Shown here: piece by piece, positions 1 through 9,041 of the stretch
How the letters are laid out: each line of letters starts with the position of its first letter
How positions within the stretch are numbered: the first letter of the stretch is position 1
Source of the DNA: CAVSQX01 sp963730225
GTDB lineage: Bacteria > Planctomycetota > Phycisphaerae > Tepidisphaerales > Tepidisphaeraceae
Length of the DNA: 64,000 nt
Direction: 5' to 3'
Assembly (NCBI GenBank): GCA_963730225.1
Contig: CAVSQX010000004.1
Span: 248,001-312,000 of the forward strand
Position numbers and translations under genes: made by a program
Notes under the pieces: generated by a model
The model's database searches: none
What the model was told of the DNA's origin: nothing
Seen by the model: the letters and a program-made list of their open reading frames with translations, nothing else

Positions 1-1257
1 GTCGTTTGGGATCCGCACATCACGGCGATTCTGGCGGAAAAAGGCGGCACCGTCCGCTACGAAGATATCGAAGAAGGCGAAACCGCCCGCTCGGAAGAGG
101 AACGCAAGGGCGGCGGCGCGGGCGGCGGTGAGAAGAAGCTGGTGGTCATCGAGCACAAAGGCGAACGCCATCCGCGCATCACCATCGAAGGCTCGGACGG
201 CAAGATTCTCGACTTCCACTATCTCCCGGCCAAGGCCCGCATCGAGGTGGCCGACGGCCAGAAGGTCTCCGCCGGGCATCTGATCGCCCGTCAGCCGAAG
301 GAATCGTCTGGAACGATGGACATCACCGGCGGTCTGCCGCGCGTCACCGAGATTTTTGAAGCCCGCAAGCCCAAGGATCCCGCCGTGCTGGCTGAAATCT
401 CCGGCACGATCGAAATCCGTTCTGAAAAACGCCGTGGAAAGATGACCATCATCGTCCGCAGCGAAACGGGCATGGAGCGCGAGCACCATGTTCCGCAGGA
501 CAAGGAATTGCAGGTGCACGCCGGCGATTATGTCGAGGCCGGCGACCCGCTCATCCGCGGGCCGATCATTCCGCACGACATCCTTCGCATCAAAGGCGAG
601 GAAGCGCTGTATCAGTATCTGCTGACCGAAGTGCAGAACGTGTACCGCAGCCAGGGCGTGAAGATCAACGACAAGCACATTGAGATCATCCTCAACCAGA
701 TGCTTCGCAAGGTGAAGGTCGAAGAGCCGGGCGACACCAAGTTCCTGCCGGGCGAGGTGTTGGATAAATTCCGCTTCCGCCAGGGCAACGATGACGTGAT
801 GCAGAGCGTCAAGGTTGTCGAGACGGGCGGCACCAGCTTCAAGGAAAACGACGTCGTGAACAAGGCCGAGTACAAGGATGCCAACGAAGGCGCCGAGGCC
901 GCCGGCAAGGAACCGGCCAAATCCAAGAAGACCAAGCCCGCCCGCGGCAAAACGCTGCTGCTGGGGATCACCAAGGCATCGCTGCAAAGCGAGAGCTTTA
1001 TCTCCGCGGCCAGCTTTCAGGAGACGACCAAGGTTCTGACCGAGGCGGCCCTTGCAGGCGCCATCGACACGCTGGTCGGGCTGAAGGAAAACGTGATACT
1101 TGGCCATCTGATCCCGGCCGGGACGGCGTTCAACCCGCACCTGAATCTCAAGCTCAAGCACCTGGCCCAGCCGCCGGCTGCCGAGCCGGAGGTGGCACGG
1201 GTGCCGCGCGAGGAGCCGGTTGTGCAGTCCGACCTGGCGGTCCAAGCGGGAACGTGA
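1..1257 (+). CDS. rpoC: DNA-directed RNA polymerase subunit beta', C-terminal part
   Basis: This is the 3' part of rpoC, running in frame from the first base of the window to a TGA at 1255-1257. RpoC forms the clamp and part of the active centre of RNA polymerase. About 418 residues are visible and they match the conserved end of beta': GGLPRVTEIFEARKPK, then a barrel-like region, then HDILRIKGEEALYQYLLTEVQ and VYRSQGVKINDKHIEII. The Gly-Leu-Thr-type terminal helix appears as GKTLLLGITKASLQSESFIS, followed by AASFQETTKVLTEAA. The protein ends in a low-complexity Pro/Glu-rich tail, as in other planctomycete beta' subunits. Function and family are certain; the N-terminal two thirds lie outside the window. 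Confidence 0.97.
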   Translation, partial: VVWDPHITAILAEKGGTVRYEDIEEGETARSEEERKGGGAGGGEKKLVVIEHKGERHPRITIEGSDGKILDFHYLPAKARIEVADGQKVSAGHLIARQPKESSGTMDITGGLPRVTEIFEARKPKDPAVLAEISGTIEIRSEKRRGKMTIIVRSETGMEREHHVPQDKELQVHAGDYVEAGDPLIRGPIIPHDILRIKGEEALYQYLLTEVQNVYRSQGVKINDKHIEIILNQMLRKVKVEEPGDTKFLPGEVLDKFRFRQGNDDVMQSVKVVETGGTSFKENDVVNKAEYKDANEGAEAAGKEPAKSKKTKPARGKTLLLGITKASLQSESFISAASFQETTKVLTEAALAGAIDTLVGLKENVILGHLIPAGTAFNPHLNLKLKHLAQPPAAEPEVARVPREEPVVQSDLAVQAGT

Positions 1258-1290
1258 TCTTTGGATTTCAGCGTTTTTCTGGATTTATCA

Positions 1291-1319
1291 CCCGGCTGCG
1301 GCCAATCACCGCGGCCGGG
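1291..1319 (+). terminator. Hairpin downstream of rpoC
   Basis: An 11-bp stem (CCCGGCTGCGG with CCGCGGCCGGG, one G-T pair) closes a 7-base loop 35 bases after the rpoC stop. No T-run follows directly, so it may only stabilise the 3' end. The better terminator lies further on at 1436-1470. Confidence 0.4.
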
Positions 1320-1435
1320 ATTGCATTGGGCAGGGGTGTTATTCAATCCTGTTGTTTTTATAATCGCCTGCAAATACTGAAGTAACGGACGCGCGCCTAT
1401 CGTTGCCTGGCCGCGGCAGTTGGAGAACTACCACC

Positions 1436-1470
1436 CCCCACCGGCCGTAATGCACAGGTGGGGTTTTGTT
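1436..1470 (+). terminator. Rho-independent terminator
   Basis: CCCCACC at 1436-1442 pairs with GGTGGGG at 1457-1463, and TTTTGTTT follows at once. Position and orientation fit the end of the rpoC transcript, 180 bases after its stop and before topA. Confidence 0.6.
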
Positions 1471-1505
1471 TGGTTCGCTACTGGCGGTGGCTTGACACAA
1501 GTGCC

Positions 1506-1577
1506 GATAAACGTTCAAACTTCCGCCCCCAAATGCAGATGGGTGCCGGATGGCTCGATAAACGTCAAGCTTCGCGC
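1506..1577 (+). promoter_or_regulatory. Direct repeat in the topA leader
   Basis: GATAAACGTTCAAACTTCCGC (first 20 bases at 1506-1525) recurs in diverged form from 1557 (GATAAACGTCAAGCTTCGC), 51 bases on. Both copies lie between the rpoC terminator and the topA start, and a TTGACA stands just before them at 1492-1497. They could be operator or promoter elements of topA. No clear -10 box was found, so this is a suggestion only. Confidence 0.25.
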
Positions 1578-1610
1578 GGCAAAGGTCGATAGGCGGCGCA
1601 GGCAATATAT

Positions 1611-4313
1611 ATGGCAAAGAAGAACGGCAAATCTCTGGTAATCGTTGAATCGCCGGCCAAGGCCAAGACGATCAACAAGTACCTGGGCGACGATTATGTC
1701 GTCCGGGCCAGCATGGGCCACGTCCGCGACCTGCCCAGCAAGGGCATGGGCGTCGATCTGGAAACCTTCACCCCCGATTACGAAATCCTCGAAGACCGAA
1801 GCAAAGTGGTCAATGAGCTCAAAAAGCTGGCCAGCCAGAGCAGCGAAATCTACCTGGCGACCGACTTGGACCGCGAAGGCGAAGCCATCGCCTGGCATCT
1901 GAAGGAAGCCCTGGGCATTCCCGATGAGCGGGTCAAGCGGGTCATCTTCAACGCCATCACCAAAAGCGAAATTCAAAAGGCGTTTGCCAAGCCGCACAAA
2001 ATCGACATCGACCGCGTCAACGCCCAGCAGGCTCGGCGAATTCTCGACCGCATCGTGGGTTACGAGATCAGCCCGCTGCTGTGGCGGAAAGTCGCCCGGG
2101 GGCTTTCGGCGGGCCGGGTGCAGTCGGTGACGGTACGGCTGATCGTCGAGCGCGAACGGGAAATCGAAGCGTTCGTTCCCGCCGAGTTCTGGAAAATCGC
2201 CGGCATCTTCACCGCCGACGGCAACGCCGAATCGTGCAAAAAGCTGACGACCAATTGGATCGACTTCCTGACTAACACCGGCAACGGCGATCGCACCAGG
2301 ATCGAGCGGGAAAAATGGCTTGCCGAAAATGGCGCGTTTCTGGCCGAACTGGCCGAGGTGGCCGGGAAGAAATTCGAACCGGACAACAAAGCCGAAGCCC
2401 GCCGGGTCGCCGAGATACTCGGGCTGGTCATCGACACCGATCAAACCACTGAAGATCCCCAAGGCAAAGGCCCGGCGAAAAATGTGAGCAAGCTGGCCGG
2501 CCACATCGGCCGATGCCCGCCGTTTGCGGTTCGATCGATCGAAAAGAAGCGAACCACCAGCAAACCGCCGGCCCCGTTCATCACCAGCACGCTCCAACAG
2601 GCCGCCAGCAGCCGGCTGGGGCTTGGCGCTCAGCGCACCATGCGGCTGGCCCAGACGCTGTACGAAGGCGGGCACATCACCTACATGCGAACCGACTCGA
2701 CCAACCTTTCGGCCGAGGCGAATTCGATGGTTCGCTCGTACATCGGCAAGGAATTCGGCAACAAGTATCTGCCCGAAAAACCCAACAGCTACGTCTCCAG
2801 CAATAAGAGCGCCCAGGAAGCCCACGAAGCGATCCGGCCGACCGATGTTTCGCTTTCGCCCCGGGACGCGCATGCCAAACTGGGAGCCGACGAATACAAG
2901 CTTTACCAGTTGATCTGGAATCGCTTCGTCGCCTGCCAAATGCCACCGGCGGAGTTCGATCAAACGACGGTGCAAATAGCGACCAACGCAAAAGTGGACA
3001 TCGTCTTCCGCGCCAACGGCCGAAAGCTGGTTTTCGACGGCTTCATGAAAGTCGCCGGCGTCACCAGCGACGACCAACTTCTGCCCGAATTGGCCGAAGG
3101 CAAACAGGTTTTTCCAATCGAGCTGCTTCCCTCCCAGCATTTCACCCAGCCGCCGCCGCGCTACACCGAGGCGTCGCTGGTGAAAACCCTCGAGCAGCAA
3201 GGCATCGGCCGGCCCAGCACCTACGCCAGCATCATCCAGACGATTCAGACCCGCGAATACGTCGAGCAGATCGACCGCCGATTCCACTCCACCATGCTCG
3301 GCTCGATCGTCACCGACAAGCTCATCCAGGCGTTTCCCGAAATCATGGATGTGCGTTTCACCGCCGGCATGGAACTCAAGCTCGACGAAATCGAGGAAAG
3401 CCATCTCGACTGGATCAAGCTGCTGCGCGATTTCTACGGCCCGTTCCACAAGGTCGTCGACGGAGCCCTTGGAAAAATCGAACACGCCGGCGGAACCGCC
3501 AGCCCGTACAAATGCCTCAAATGCGGCCGGCCGATGGTCTACCGCATCAGCAAAAACGGCTTCTTCCTCAGCTGCTCGGGCTACCCCGAATGCGACGGCA
3601 CCCAGCCCGTCGATCGCCAGGGCAAACCCACCCTGCGCGAAGTCAGCCAGCACAAGTGCCCCACCTGCGGCCGAGACATGATCAAACGCCGCGGCCGATT
3701 CGGCGAGTTCCTCGGTTGCTCGGGCTACTCCATCAAAAACGAAAAAGGCGAGCCCAGCTGCACGACCATCATCAACCTCGACAAGGACGGCAACCCCAAG
3801 GCCCCCAAGCCCAAGCCGATTCCCACAACAATCGTCTGCGAAAAATGCGGCAACCCCATGGTCCTCCGCGCCGGCGAAAAACGCGGCCCGTGGCTCGGCT
3901 GCTCGACCTATCCCAAGTGCAAATCGACCAAGGGCGTCAAGAAGCTCGAAGGCGCCGATCTGAAACAGGTTGAAGCCCTTCTCCCGCTGCTCAGCGAAGA
4001 ATCCGCCAAGGCCCAGGCGATGGTCGCCAAAATCCTCGGCGAAAACCCCGCCGCCGCCGGCAACGGAAAACCCAAGTCCATGGCCACCGACATCGACTGC
4101 GACGAATGCGGCAAACCCATGGTCGTCCGCAACGGCAAACGCGGATACTTCCTCGGTTGCAGCGGATATCCCAAGTGCACCAACACCGGCGAAGTTCCCG
4201 CCAAGCTCGTCGAAGAAATGGGCCTCAACGGCAACGGCTCGGCCAACGGCAACGGCGCGAAGCAACCCGAAATCAAGCCCCTCCCCGAAGACGAAGCCGA
4301 CGCCGCGGCGTGA
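1611..4313 (+). CDS. topA: DNA topoisomerase I (type IA)
   Basis: TopA relaxes negative supercoils by cutting one strand through a 5'-phosphotyrosine link. The 900-residue protein opens with the Toprim motif LVIVESPAKAKTINKYLG, followed by ATDLDREGEAIAWHL with the metal-binding Asp-x-Asp. The active-site Tyr lies near residue 358 in HITYMRTDSTNLS. After the core there are four C-terminal zinc ribbons with Cys pairs (CLKCG, CPTCG, CEKCG, CDECG), each followed by a GCSGYP-like half. The tail after the last ribbon is Gly/Asn-rich and ends acidic. The ATG at 1611 follows AATATAT without a strong Shine-Dalgarno. A 954-codon open frame on the opposite strand is a codon-bias shadow. Confidence 0.97.
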   Translation: MAKKNGKSLVIVESPAKAKTINKYLGDDYVVRASMGHVRDLPSKGMGVDLETFTPDYEILEDRSKVVNELKKLASQSSEIYLATDLDREGEAIAWHLKEALGIPDERVKRVIFNAITKSEIQKAFAKPHKIDIDRVNAQQARRILDRIVGYEISPLLWRKVARGLSAGRVQSVTVRLIVEREREIEAFVPAEFWKIAGIFTADGNAESCKKLTTNWIDFLTNTGNGDRTRIEREKWLAENGAFLAELAEVAGKKFEPDNKAEARRVAEILGLVIDTDQTTEDPQGKGPAKNVSKLAGHIGRCPPFAVRSIEKKRTTSKPPAPFITSTLQQAASSRLGLGAQRTMRLAQTLYEGGHITYMRTDSTNLSAEANSMVRSYIGKEFGNKYLPEKPNSYVSSNKSAQEAHEAIRPTDVSLSPRDAHAKLGADEYKLYQLIWNRFVACQMPPAEFDQTTVQIATNAKVDIVFRANGRKLVFDGFMKVAGVTSDDQLLPELAEGKQVFPIELLPSQHFTQPPPRYTEASLVKTLEQQGIGRPSTYASIIQTIQTREYVEQIDRRFHSTMLGSIVTDKLIQAFPEIMDVRFTAGMELKLDEIEESHLDWIKLLRDFYGPFHKVVDGALGKIEHAGGTASPYKCLKCGRPMVYRISKNGFFLSCSGYPECDGTQPVDRQGKPTLREVSQHKCPTCGRDMIKRRGRFGEFLGCSGYSIKNEKGEPSCTTIINLDKDGNPKAPKPKPIPTTIVCEKCGNPMVLRAGEKRGPWLGCSTYPKCKSTKGVKKLEGADLKQVEALLPLLSEESAKAQAMVAKILGENPAAAGNGKPKSMATDIDCDECGKPMVVRNGKRGYFLGCSGYPKCTNTGEVPAKLVEEMGLNGNGSANGNGAKQPEIKPLPEDEADAAA

Positions 4314-4354
4314 CCACTGCCGCTTCGGCTGGTCCTGCATCCCTCCCCCGAACG

Positions 4355-4399
4355 CTTGATTAGCGGCCAAGGCACACATTCATCGAGCAGGATTTTCAC
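4355..4399 (-). pseudogene. 5' remnant of a DUF5615-like (PIN-like) toxin gene
   Basis: Immediately after the DUF433 gene, a GTG start (4399) overlaps its stop as GTGA. The first 15 codons read MKILLDECVPWPLIK, which resembles the N-terminus of DUF5615 PIN-like toxins, where the Asp-Glu belongs to the metal site. After that the frame runs into sequence antisense to the 3' end of topA and loses resemblance. The partner of DUF433 therefore seems to have been cut off about 45 bases after its start. This rests on the adjacency and the short motif, since there is too little sequence for more. Confidence 0.5.
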
Positions 4400-4614
4400 G
4401 CCGCCGCCACCGAGAGCAGCGCGGATTCAGACAGCTCCAAAACTTGGCGAGCCATTTCGCGCGTCACGGTCGGAAAGCATTCGAGGAACTCATCAAGCGT
4501 GTAGTTGTCTTCGAGATAATCGAACAGCGACTTCACCGGTACGCGGGTCCCCTTGAATACCGGAGTCCCGCCCAGAATTTCAGGGTCGATGGTGATGAGA
4601 TCGCTCGCGCCCAT
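4396..4614 (-). CDS. DUF433 domain antitoxin-like protein
   Basis: A 72-residue protein of the DUF433 family, small winged-helix-type proteins usually encoded just ahead of a PIN-like DUF5615 toxin and taken as antitoxins. Family hallmarks are ITIDPEILGGTPVFKGTRVPV near the start, then LFDYLEDNYTLDEFLECFP and a C-terminal helix. The stop overlaps the GTG of the truncated toxin remnant, the usual coupled order for this pair. With the toxin missing, the antitoxin is an orphan. The start at 4614 gives the standard family length. Confidence 0.8.
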   Translation of the reverse strand: MGASDLITIDPEILGGTPVFKGTRVPVKSLFDYLEDNYTLDEFLECFPTVTREMARQVLELSESALLSVAAA

Positions 4615-4657
4615 GATCAGTATTGTATCGCATCCGGGAGTACCGGGCCAGAAGCAG

Positions 4658-5431
4658 TTAAATCACGTCGCCATCAGGGAGTCCCTTCGCACGGAATAGT
4701 GTCGTCAATCGCTCGAACCCAAGCCGCTCGAGAATTGGCCGGCTTGTCGGAAGCGCATCGACAAGCAGATAACGCGCCCCCATTTCGATTGCGTCGGCCG
4801 ACCGTGCTGCAACAAGGGCACGGTAGAAGCCGCGTCGGCGAAATGCGGGGCGGGTGGAGCCGCCGTAGAGGCCGCCGAATGCGCTGAGCGGGTGCGTGTA
4901 AAGCCGGCCGATGGCCGCGGGCTCGTCACCGGCGTAGGCAACGTATCCGAGGTACTGCGTGGAGCCGCGGGCCAGGGCGGCGGCGAGTTCGTCGCAAATA
5001 AAACTGTAACGATCGCCGATTACTTCCTCGGAGACGCAGCGGTAATACTCGATCTGCTGCGGGCTCGTGATTCGTTTGACGACGCAATCCCCGATCTCGC
5101 ACGGCGGCGGCCCGGCGGAGAGATCGTACACCATCACCGCCTCGGTCGGGCCGGCAACAAGGCCCTGCCGCTGCAATCTCGCCAGCAGATCGGCGGGCGG
5201 ATCGTGGCTGTAAAACTTCCATTCAAACGACGCATTTTCGGCACGATGATGCGCGATCTCCGCGGCGATCACTTCGTCGGCATTGGACTCATCGAGCGAC
5301 GACCACGCCACCATCCGATGCGGACCCTTGACGATGCGCGTCAGGTGCGGCAGAACAAAAACGGTCTCACCGTCGCGGGCGAGATATCGGCGTTCGTCGT
5401 CGAGCCGCTGACGGATGTGATTGAGATCCAT
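4658..5431 (-). CDS. GNAT family N-acetyltransferase
   Basis: A 257-residue GNAT-type acyltransferase with acetyl-CoA as likely donor; the acceptor is not known. The C-terminal half carries the fold: GYVAYAGDEPAAIGRLYTHP (beta4), then FGGLYGGSTRPAFRRRGFYRAL, which contains the R-R-x-G-F/A pyrophosphate-binding turn, and later RYLLVDALPTSRPILERLGF, the typical end-of-domain Asn/Asp-x-S-xx-(I/L)-LE-xLGF segment. I chose the start MDLNHIRQRL at 5431; an in-frame start at 5488 would add 19 residues that do not look conserved. The gene stands alone between two toxin-antitoxin-type genes. Confidence 0.75.
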   Translation of the reverse strand: MDLNHIRQRLDDERRYLARDGETVFVLPHLTRIVKGPHRMVAWSSLDESNADEVIAAEIAHHRAENASFEWKFYSHDPPADLLARLQRQGLVAGPTEAVMVYDLSAGPPPCEIGDCVVKRITSPQQIEYYRCVSEEVIGDRYSFICDELAAALARGSTQYLGYVAYAGDEPAAIGRLYTHPLSAFGGLYGGSTRPAFRRRGFYRALVAARSADAIEMGARYLLVDALPTSRPILERLGFERLTTLFRAKGLPDGDVI

Positions 5432-5506
5432 CGGTCGTTCCTCGCTAGCCACATTGGCCACGCATCGACCGAAGGCAACGACGTTCACGGCAGCCCGTCT
5501 CCTGCA

Positions 5507-5818
5507 TCACGCCGCTGGCTTCGAAGCCATTTTCAGCCTGCTTCTTGCAACGTGCGACTGGCCCGCTTTCCACAAATCAATCGCCGTCTGCGCATTCATC
5601 CAAACCTGCGGCGAGGTTCCAAAGGCATCCGCAAGCGACAGTGCCGTTTCCGCCGAGATGCCCAATCGGCCGGAAATGATGTTGTTCACTTTCGCCGGTG
5701 TCCAACCCAGGTGCGTGGCCAGCCGAAGCTGGGAAATGCGAGCGGGCTTTAGAAACATCTCCTTGAGAATCTCGCCTGGCGTGGTTGGCGGCCTGCGTGT
5801 CGGTATTCTCATAATCAT
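5507..5818 (-). CDS. higA: HigA-type antitoxin, XRE family
   Basis: A 103-residue helix-turn-helix protein of the HigA group. It begins RRPPTTPGEILKEMFLKPA, the conserved HigA opening, and continues ISQLRLATHLGWTPAKVNNIISGRLGIS as the DNA-binding helices. HigA normally neutralises the mRNA-cleaving toxin HigB and represses its own operon. Here no higB is adjacent on either side. Instead the ATG (5818) overlaps the stop of the glycosyltransferase gene as ATGA, so the two are probably translated together. It is best read as an orphan antitoxin-like regulator. Confidence 0.85.
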   Translation of the reverse strand: MIMRIPTRRPPTTPGEILKEMFLKPARISQLRLATHLGWTPAKVNNIISGRLGISAETALSLADAFGTSPQVWMNAQTAIDLWKAGQSHVARSRLKMASKPAA

Positions 5819-7124
5819 TCTCCGTCAATGGTAATCGACAATCGCAAAACCGCGATACCCGCAGCCCACAGGGCAAGAGCAACCCACACTACCAATCCGC
5901 AATCGCGCAAAAGATCGGAATTCGGCAGGGACGTGATGACGTGCGAAACCGGGATCAGAATCAGCAGCGCGAACCATCGCCAGGGAACTTCGATTGTGGG
6001 TTTCGCTGCCGAGAGAATCGCCAGCAGAATCGTGATCGTCGGCAGCAACAGCAGAAAATAGTGCGGATGGCAGACCGGCCCGATCGGCAGCATCACGATC
6101 GTGAGCAGCGCCAGGCCCAGAGCGTCGTCAATCGGTCGACTTTCTTTTCTCCAGCCGACGGCCCAGAGCGTGATGGCGGTAAGCGATATCGCCAAAATCG
6201 CGCTTCCGATGGTGGCATATCGCGGGGGATGGTAGGACGCCGCCAGGCCGCCCAGGTGCGCGCCGATTTTCATCAGAATCGACACAAATGATTCGGTATC
6301 GCTGGTTCGCGGGTCGAGCATCTCGTGGCGGAGCAACATCGGCTCACGACCGATTCCAATCGCCGGCAGAACCATCGTGCGGAAAAAATCGTCGTTGGAT
6401 TGCCGCCAGTTTGCGCTTCCCATCGCCAGCCAGGGTATGACGACAAAACCCAGGACCATGCCGATCGCGCAGCCAAATAACATGCGGGTGTTGCGCCGCC
6501 ATAGCGGATAGATGAGAAGGAAGCCGGGGATCAACTTCAGGCAGATCGCCGCGGCGAGCCACAGCCCACTGCGGAAGTTTTTTCCGCGCATCAGGCCGAC
6601 GAGCATTCCGCAGGTGAGCCAGAGCCAGAGCGGCCCGACTTGCCCGCGGATCAGGCCGCGGCAGATCACCGGCAGGCAAATCAGAATCGGCCAGACGATC
6701 AGCAGCCATCGTCGCCATGGCGTCGATTTTTCCGGCGCGACTTTCTCGCTAACGGCGTCGGCGATCATTTTCGCGGCGGCAAACAACAAGCCGACGCTCA
6801 ACACGTACCAGATGGTGATCGACACGGCGTACGGAAGAAGTCCCGCGCGCGGCATTCCCGCCGACGCATCGGCCAGCGGCGTCAGAAAGACCGCCAGCAG
6901 CGGCGGGTACATGTAATGCCAGCCGTTGTCGTCCGCCACCCAATACGGGCTGGCGCCGACACGGATCGCCCAGGCGGCGCGGAAATAAATCCCCGCATCG
7001 GTGTGACGGTTGTGAATCAGCGCCCGCGCGCCACCACCCATCCGCCGTAGACGAGAAAGAACAGCAGCAGTGCGCCGAGCGTCAGATGGATTCTTCGGCG
7101 ATGCGTTCCCGTCGGCCTTGGCAT
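5815..7124 (-). CDS. GT87-like (DUF2029) polyprenyl-linked glycosyltransferase, frameshifted near its N-terminus
   Basis: A multi-pass membrane protein resembling GT87 mannosyltransferases, which use a lipid-linked sugar. The main frame (to 7041) starts RHTDAGIYFRAAWAIRVG and has GWHYMYPPLLAVFLTPLADA, typical of the family, then about ten hydrophobic segments. The expected first membrane helix is present but in another frame: from the ATG at 7124 it reads MPRPTGTH, then HLTLGALLLFFLVYGGWVVARGR, and stops at a TGA where the main frame continues with ALIHNRHTDAG. One base is therefore missing (or two extra) within about 7019-7030, in a GCGCGCGGGCGC run. If this is real, only an N-terminally shortened product can be made. 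The gene overlaps higA downstream by 4 bases. Confidence 0.8.
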
Positions 7125-7194
7125 GGTTGCTGCGTGCGTTCTACCGCAACCAACTATTTCGCACCATCGGCCAATGCGTATACTCTTACCGGCG

Positions 7195-8412
7195 ATGAGC
7201 GAATACAAGCCGAAGAAAATCGTCCTGGCATACAGCGGCGGGCTGGATACATCCGTCATTCTGCCGTGGCTTAAGCAGCGCTATCCGGGCGTGAAGCTGG
7301 TCGCCTTCGCGGCGGAACTGGGACAGGGCGATGAGCTGAAGGGGATCGAGGAAAAAGCGTACAAAAGCGGCGCGGACGAAGTCGTCGTGATGGATCTGCG
7401 GCAGGAATTCATCGAGAAATACGCCTTCCCGATGCTGCGGGCCCATGCGATTTACGAGCAGGATTATCTGCTTGGCACGAGCATCGCCCGGCCGCTGATT
7501 GCCGCCAAGCAGGTGGAAGTTGCCCGGCAAACCAATGCGGATGCCGTCGGACACGGCGCAACCGGAAAAGGAAACGATCAGGTTCGCTTTGAGTTGACGT
7601 ACATGGCTCTGGCGCCGGATCTGAAAATCATCGCGCCGTGGAAGGATACCAGCTTTGAGCTGCGCGACCGGGAAAGCGCCGTGGAATACGCCCGGCAACA
7701 CGGCGTGCCGATTCCGGTCAGCAAGGACAAAATTTACAGTCAGGATCGCAACCTGTGGCACATCAGCCACGAAGGCGCGGAGATCGAACATCCCGATCAT
7801 GAGCCGAACTGGCAAAAATGCCTGACGACGATCACGCCGCCGGAAAACGCGCCCAACGAAGGAGAAATCGTCGAGATCGCATTTGAGGCTGGGAATCCGA
7901 TTGCGGTGAACGGGAAGAAATTGGCCGGTCACGATCTCGTGGCCGAGCTGAACAAAATCGGCGGGAAACACGGCGTCGGATTAGCCCTGCTGGTGGAGAA
8001 TCGGCTGATCGGAATGAAATCGCGCGGCGTGTACGAAACGCCCGGCGGCACCATTCTCTACGAAGCCCACAAGGCGCTGGAACAACTCTGCATCGAGCGC
8101 GACACGCTGCATTACAAACAGCAGGTGGCGCTGCGTTACGCGGAATTGGTTTACTACGGCCAATGGTTCCATCCGCTGCGGCACGCGCTTCAGGCATTTG
8201 TGGATCACACCAACGCCACCGTGACCGGAAGCGCCAAAGTTCGGCTATACAAGGGCCGGGCGCAGGCGGTTGTGGCGGCCAGTCCGCACAGCTTGTACGA
8301 CAGCAAGCTCGCCAGCTTCAGCATGGAAGGTTATGACGTGACGGCCGCTCGGGGATTTATCGACCTGTTCGGCCTGCCGATGAAAGTTGCCGAGCAGGCC
8401 AAACGGTGGTGA
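7195..8412 (+). CDS. argG: Argininosuccinate synthase
   Basis: ArgG joins citrulline and aspartate at the cost of ATP, the second-last step of arginine synthesis. The 405-residue length is normal. The N-terminal PP-loop reads KIVLAYSGGLDTSVILPWL, and GHGATGKGNDQVRFELTY and APWKDTSFELRDRESAVEYA match the citrulline/aspartate binding region. I chose the ATG at 7195 (MSEYKPKK); in-frame ATG codons 24 and fewer residues upstream precede the conserved N-terminus and would add unmatched sequence. The gene stands alone, divergent from the glycosyltransferase gene, with 10 bases to the convergent lipoprotein gene. Confidence 0.97.
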   Translation: MSEYKPKKIVLAYSGGLDTSVILPWLKQRYPGVKLVAFAAELGQGDELKGIEEKAYKSGADEVVVMDLRQEFIEKYAFPMLRAHAIYEQDYLLGTSIARPLIAAKQVEVARQTNADAVGHGATGKGNDQVRFELTYMALAPDLKIIAPWKDTSFELRDRESAVEYARQHGVPIPVSKDKIYSQDRNLWHISHEGAEIEHPDHEPNWQKCLTTITPPENAPNEGEIVEIAFEAGNPIAVNGKKLAGHDLVAELNKIGGKHGVGLALLVENRLIGMKSRGVYETPGGTILYEAHKALEQLCIERDTLHYKQQVALRYAELVYYGQWFHPLRHALQAFVDHTNATVTGSAKVRLYKGRAQAVVAASPHSLYDSKLASFSMEGYDVTAARGFIDLFGLPMKVAEQAKRW

Positions 8413-8422
8413 ATGCAAGGAT

Positions 8423-9037
8423 TCAACCGTCCAGGCGATGGCGAATCGAGTCGGCTAAATCGCGCTCCAGCGCCTGGTCGCGGCCGATCGGATACCAGTA
8501 ATCCGTGGGAATGGTCAGCCCCTGATCGGTCAGGCTGTCTTCGGTGGCCGGGCCGGTGAAGACGGTGTGATATTGATTGATCGCGATAATCCGGCGCTCC
8601 GCCGAGGCGAATCGCTCCACCAGAACCTTGGGCTCGGCCACATATCGGCCGTCATTGCCGCGACGAAGCTGGAACCGCACCGTCCGCCGGACCGTAGCCA
8701 ACGAACTGATCGCGGTGTCGCCGGCCGTAACGACGTCGTCTCGCCACACTTCAAAAAACTGCTTGGAATCCAACGGCTCGGTGGTCAGCAGACCCTGGCG
8801 ATAATCCTGCCGATCGATCAGAAACAGCCGCAGACGTACTTCGGTCTTGCAGGCATCCCACAGTTTGTAAAAATCGGCCGACGAGATATCCGCCACCGCG
8901 GGCTGATCGAGCCAGTATTCCGGCGTGGCCTGTCGGCCGTCGATGGCCGTCGCCGGCTGGGTCGCCGCGGGATTCGATGGACCCAGAATGCAGCCGGGAA
9001 CCAGAAACAAAAAACCGAGAATCGGCCGCCATCGCAT
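8423..9037 (-). CDS. Putative lipoprotein, function unknown
   Basis: A protein of about 204 residues that I cannot assign to a family. From MRWRPIL it has a short hydrophobic stretch, LGFLFLVPGCILG, with a lipobox-like V-P-G-C, so it is probably a lipid-anchored export. The mature part is mixed alpha/beta with DFYKLWDACKTEVRLRLFLID and several Arg-rich segments. An upstream ATG at 9079 overlaps the pyk stop as ATGA. That longer start would place a heptamer repeat (9042-9076) inside the coding region, so I prefer 9037. It is probably cotranscribed with pyk. Confidence 0.6.
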   Translation of the reverse strand: MRWRPILGFLFLVPGCILGPSNPAATQPATAIDGRQATPEYWLDQPAVADISSADFYKLWDACKTEVRLRLFLIDRQDYRQGLLTTEPLDSKQFFEVWRDDVVTAGDTAISSLATVRRTVRFQLRRGNDGRYVAEPKVLVERFASAERRIIAINQYHTVFTGPATEDSLTDQGLTIPTDYWYPIGRDQALERDLADSIRHRLDG

Positions 9038-9041
9038 CCAG

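Noticed and set aside
1492..1520. A sigma-70 promoter for topA from TTGACA
   Set aside because: No convincing -10 box lies at 16-18 bases; only an ill-spaced GATAAA is present.
1515..4379. A 954-codon open frame antisense to topA
   Set aside because: It follows the codon positions of topA in mirror image and has a biased Val/Ala/Gly/Phe composition. topA is intact and fully matches its family.
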